NCBI GenBank assembly: GCA_029252685.1
Contig: JAQXAY010000097.1
Span: forward strand, 1-44,908
Source of the DNA: Saprospiraceae bacterium
Lineage (GTDB): Bacteria; Bacteroidota; Bacteroidia; Chitinophagales; Saprospiraceae
Reading direction: 5' to 3'
Length of the DNA: 44,908 nucleotides
Each line of letters opens with the position of its first letter. The stretch's first letter is position 1. A model generated the notes under the pieces. It had not been told where the DNA came from, searched no databases, and saw nothing but the letters and a program-made list of their open reading frames with translations. This document shows positions 42,785 through 44,908 of the stretch, piece after piece. A program made the translations under genes and the position numbers.

Positions 42785-44908
42785 ATGAATACTTTGGATG
42801 TCAAATCAAGGCTAGAGGGCGGAAAAGACAATGATGCATTAAAGAACAGTATAGTAGAAGTTGCTAGAGACGAGGGACTATTGCGTGCCCTTAAGGCAGA
42901 TAATAAGGAATTGGTTCGATTTTTAAACAGCATGGATCAAGCTGTAATTTTGGAGCGATGTGGTTCGGGAATCCAATTTGTGAATAACTTATTTTTTTCC
43001 ATTTTTAAGTTCAAGAAAACATCAAAAGATCTTATTGGTCAATCTATCGAAACGGCCTTTACTTCTGACTTAGGTAAAAGGATATTAGAGCAAATTCCGG
43101 GACTGAATGAAACTTCCAAGCGGAAACTTAGACAAACGAAGAAAAAGCGTTTCAAATTAGGCCATGAATTATCTGTGCAGGTAAAGTATTTTCCTGTTAT
43201 AGAAGATAATCAGATGGTTTCAAGAGTATGGTTGTTCGAGGATGTAACTATACAAAGTTTGACAGAGTCAAATATGGCTCAGCGCGAAGAAAAATATAGA
43301 GGTATTCTCGAGAATATGGAACTTGGAATTTTAGAGGTTGATAACGATGGAATAGTCGTTCGTGCCTATGATCGTTTTTGTGCGATGACAGGGTATTCTC
43401 AATCAGAATTAATGGGTAGAGATGCACTTGAAATTTTGGTACCCCACGAACAAAGGCATATCCTAAAGCAGCAGACCTCAGATAGAGCCATAGGGAAGGC
43501 AGATGTATACGAAATTCAAATTATTAAGAAGAGTGGAGAGAAAATTTGGGTTTTGATAAGTGGAGCGCCCATACTTGATTCAAATCAAGAAATCGTAGGA
43601 ACAATAGGACTACATTACGATATAACAAATCGTAAGAAGTCCATGTCGGAATTAAAACGGGCTAAATTTCAGGCAGAGGCAGCAAAAGAAGCTGAAAAAC
43701 AATTCTTAGCCAATGTCAGTCACGAAATGCGTACACCATTGAATGCAATACTAGGGATGACAAGTCTTTTAAAAGGTACAGACCTTACGGAGGAACAGAC
43801 AGAGTACTTGGAGATGTTAGATAGTTCTTCGAATATGTTACATTCCCTAATTACTGATATCCTTGATATTTCAAAGATTGACGCTGGAGAGGTTAAGATT
43901 AATAAAGAGCCGTTTAACCTTATTTCTGTTCTAAATGTAATTGTTAGAACATTTTCCATCCGCATGGAGCATCAGCCTGTAAACATTGAATTTGTTCATA
44001 ATGAAAGTGATAACCTGTGGGTTAATGGAGATCTTCTTCTCTTTAAACAGATATTGAATAATCTCATCGGCAATGCTTGTAAATTCACTAAAAAAGGAAG
44101 CGTAAGTTGTAAATTATTAATTGAAAAGATCGATGAATCCAATCTTGTCATTAATATAGACATCATTGATACCGGTATTGGTATTGATAAGAGTGAGCAA
44201 GACTTGATATTTCAGAAATTTAAGCAAGGATCTAATAATAAAGAAGAACAATATAGTGGCACTGGACTCGGCTTAGTTATCACAAAAAAGTTGGTAGAGC
44301 TGCAAAGTGGAGTTATAGGAGTAAAAAGTCAGGTTGGAAAAGGAAGTATATTCAGTGTCTCTATTCCTTACGAATTGAGCAGCCAAATTAAACAGAAAGA
44401 GGAGAGGTTAATAGATATTAGTCAACTCAATCAATCTACTGTTCTTATTGTTGAGGATAACTATCTCAACCAGCGATATATTACTACCCTTATGAAAAAA
44501 TGGGGTATTGATTATAAATTAGCAGAGAATGGTCTTTTGGCAGTTGAATATTCTTGCAAAGAAAAATTTGACCTGATTTTAATGGATGTCAATATGCCAA
44601 AGATGGATGGATATCAGGCAAGTCGTGAAATCTTAAAATCAGATAATTTAAACCAGGATACACCAGTGGTTGCATTGACAGCTTCGGGATTGAAACATAC
44701 AAGAACGGAGACAGAGCGTGCCGGAATGTGTGATTTTCTCTTAAAACCACTACACCCAGAAGACTTAAAAAAAGTTTTGATCAAATACTTGAAGGAAAAA
44801 GATTATATGGAAGATAACAACGAAGAATTTAAATTCGATAATTCACTTGATGTAGATTACTTAAACAGTATTTATGATGGTGATGTGGATTACGCTAAAG
44901 AAATGTTT
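42785..44908 (+). CDS. Soluble PAS-containing hybrid histidine kinase, truncated by window end
   Basis: The frame is open for 708 codons to the window edge. The start MNTLDVKSRLEGGKDND has no signal peptide and no membrane helix is visible, so it is a cytoplasmic sensor. A degenerate PAS-like region (about 46-160) and a clear PAS/PAC domain (about 168-290, 'ENMELGILEVDNDGIVVRAY', 'MTGYSQSELMGRDALEIL') come first. The HisKA box is 'FLANVSHEMRTPLNAILGM' with His313. The ATPase domain has 'NNLIGNACKFTKKGSV', 'DTGIGI' and 'GTGLGLVITKKLV'. A receiver domain follows with 'VLIVEDN' and Asp601 in 'LILMDVNMPKMDGYQ'. The last residues, 'DYLNSIYDGDVDYAKEMF', look like the start of an Hpt domain. The signal and target are unknown. 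Confidence 0.93.
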   Translation, partial: MNTLDVKSRLEGGKDNDALKNSIVEVARDEGLLRALKADNKELVRFLNSMDQAVILERCGSGIQFVNNLFFSIFKFKKTSKDLIGQSIETAFTSDLGKRILEQIPGLNETSKRKLRQTKKKRFKLGHELSVQVKYFPVIEDNQMVSRVWLFEDVTIQSLTESNMAQREEKYRGILENMELGILEVDNDGIVVRAYDRFCAMTGYSQSELMGRDALEILVPHEQRHILKQQTSDRAIGKADVYEIQIIKKSGEKIWVLISGAPILDSNQEIVGTIGLHYDITNRKKSMSELKRAKFQAEAAKEAEKQFLANVSHEMRTPLNAILGMTSLLKGTDLTEEQTEYLEMLDSSSNMLHSLITDILDISKIDAGEVKINKEPFNLISVLNVIVRTFSIRMEHQPVNIEFVHNESDNLWVNGDLLLFKQILNNLIGNACKFTKKGSVSCKLLIEKIDESNLVINIDIIDTGIGIDKSEQDLIFQKFKQGSNNKEEQYSGTGLGLVITKKLVELQSGVIGVKSQVGKGSIFSVSIPYELSSQIKQKEERLIDISQLNQSTVLIVEDNYLNQRYITTLMKKWGIDYKLAENGLLAVEYSCKEKFDLILMDVNMPKMDGYQASREILKSDNLNQDTPVVALTASGLKHTRTETERAGMCDFLLKPLHPEDLKKVLIKYLKEKDYMEDNNEEFKFDNSLDVDYLNSIYDGDVDYAKEMF

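Noticed and set aside
1-44908. CRISPR arrays, insertion sequences, prophage or defence islands
   Set aside because: No regularly spaced direct repeats, transposase, integrase or recognisable defence gene was seen on either strand.

Overview
The window looks like a chromosomal segment of a gliding or surface-adhesive member of the Bacteroidota, most plausibly of the Saprospiria/Chitinophagia side. The evidence is low G+C, several -7 promoter boxes of the form TAnnTTTG, almost no Shine-Dalgarno sequences, the gliding genes gldD and gldE, type IX secretion (T9SS) C-terminal sorting domains of both type A and type B, a PorP/SprF-family protein, a DksA-like regulator beside lspA, and the gene group tgt / LptF-G permease / mutY / ssb / gldE / gldD. 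I saw no insertion sequence, prophage, integrase or CRISPR array. This is mainly core genome with species-specific surface-protein genes inserted.

Layout. 1-6.8 kb is an envelope block: a surface-type lipoprotein and an outer-membrane barrel with two SH3 domains on the plus strand, facing an NlpC/P60 lipoprotein and a T9SS-exported peptidoglycan amidase on the minus strand. 6.8-16.1 kb is housekeeping: prfA, tsaB, two paralogous ArsR-type regulators, lspA, a DksA-like protein, pdxA, rsmA, yqeY, a polysaccharide deacetylase, gltX and a 59-residue protein. 16.4-27.6 kb is a plus-strand adhesin locus: a 2364-residue protein with a type B sorting domain, a PorP/SprF-family barrel, an OmpA/PD40 protein and a small second type B substrate. 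27.6-39.7 kb is all minus strand: tgt, LptF/G permease, mutY and ssb, then gldE and gldD behind a terminator, then a SPOR protein with rodA, then deoC and secA. 39.9-42.3 kb holds a lipoprotein overlapping a third type B T9SS protein, followed by tRNA-Cys. The window ends inside a soluble hybrid histidine kinase.

How the genes fit together. SecA moves exported proteins across the inner membrane, LspA matures lipoproteins, GldD/GldE support gliding and T9SS function, and at least four genes here encode T9SS substrates (one type A, three type B). The PorP/SprF and OmpA/PD40 proteins probably hold the giant adhesin at the surface and tie its anchor to peptidoglycan. The most unusual points are at the control level: a Tgt frame that needs a CTG start, a prfA terminator built into the start of the next gene, a 22-bp palindrome in the secA promoter, and two cysteine-free ArsR paralogues with similar AT-rich palindromes upstream. 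I did not find an obviously new defence or mobile system.
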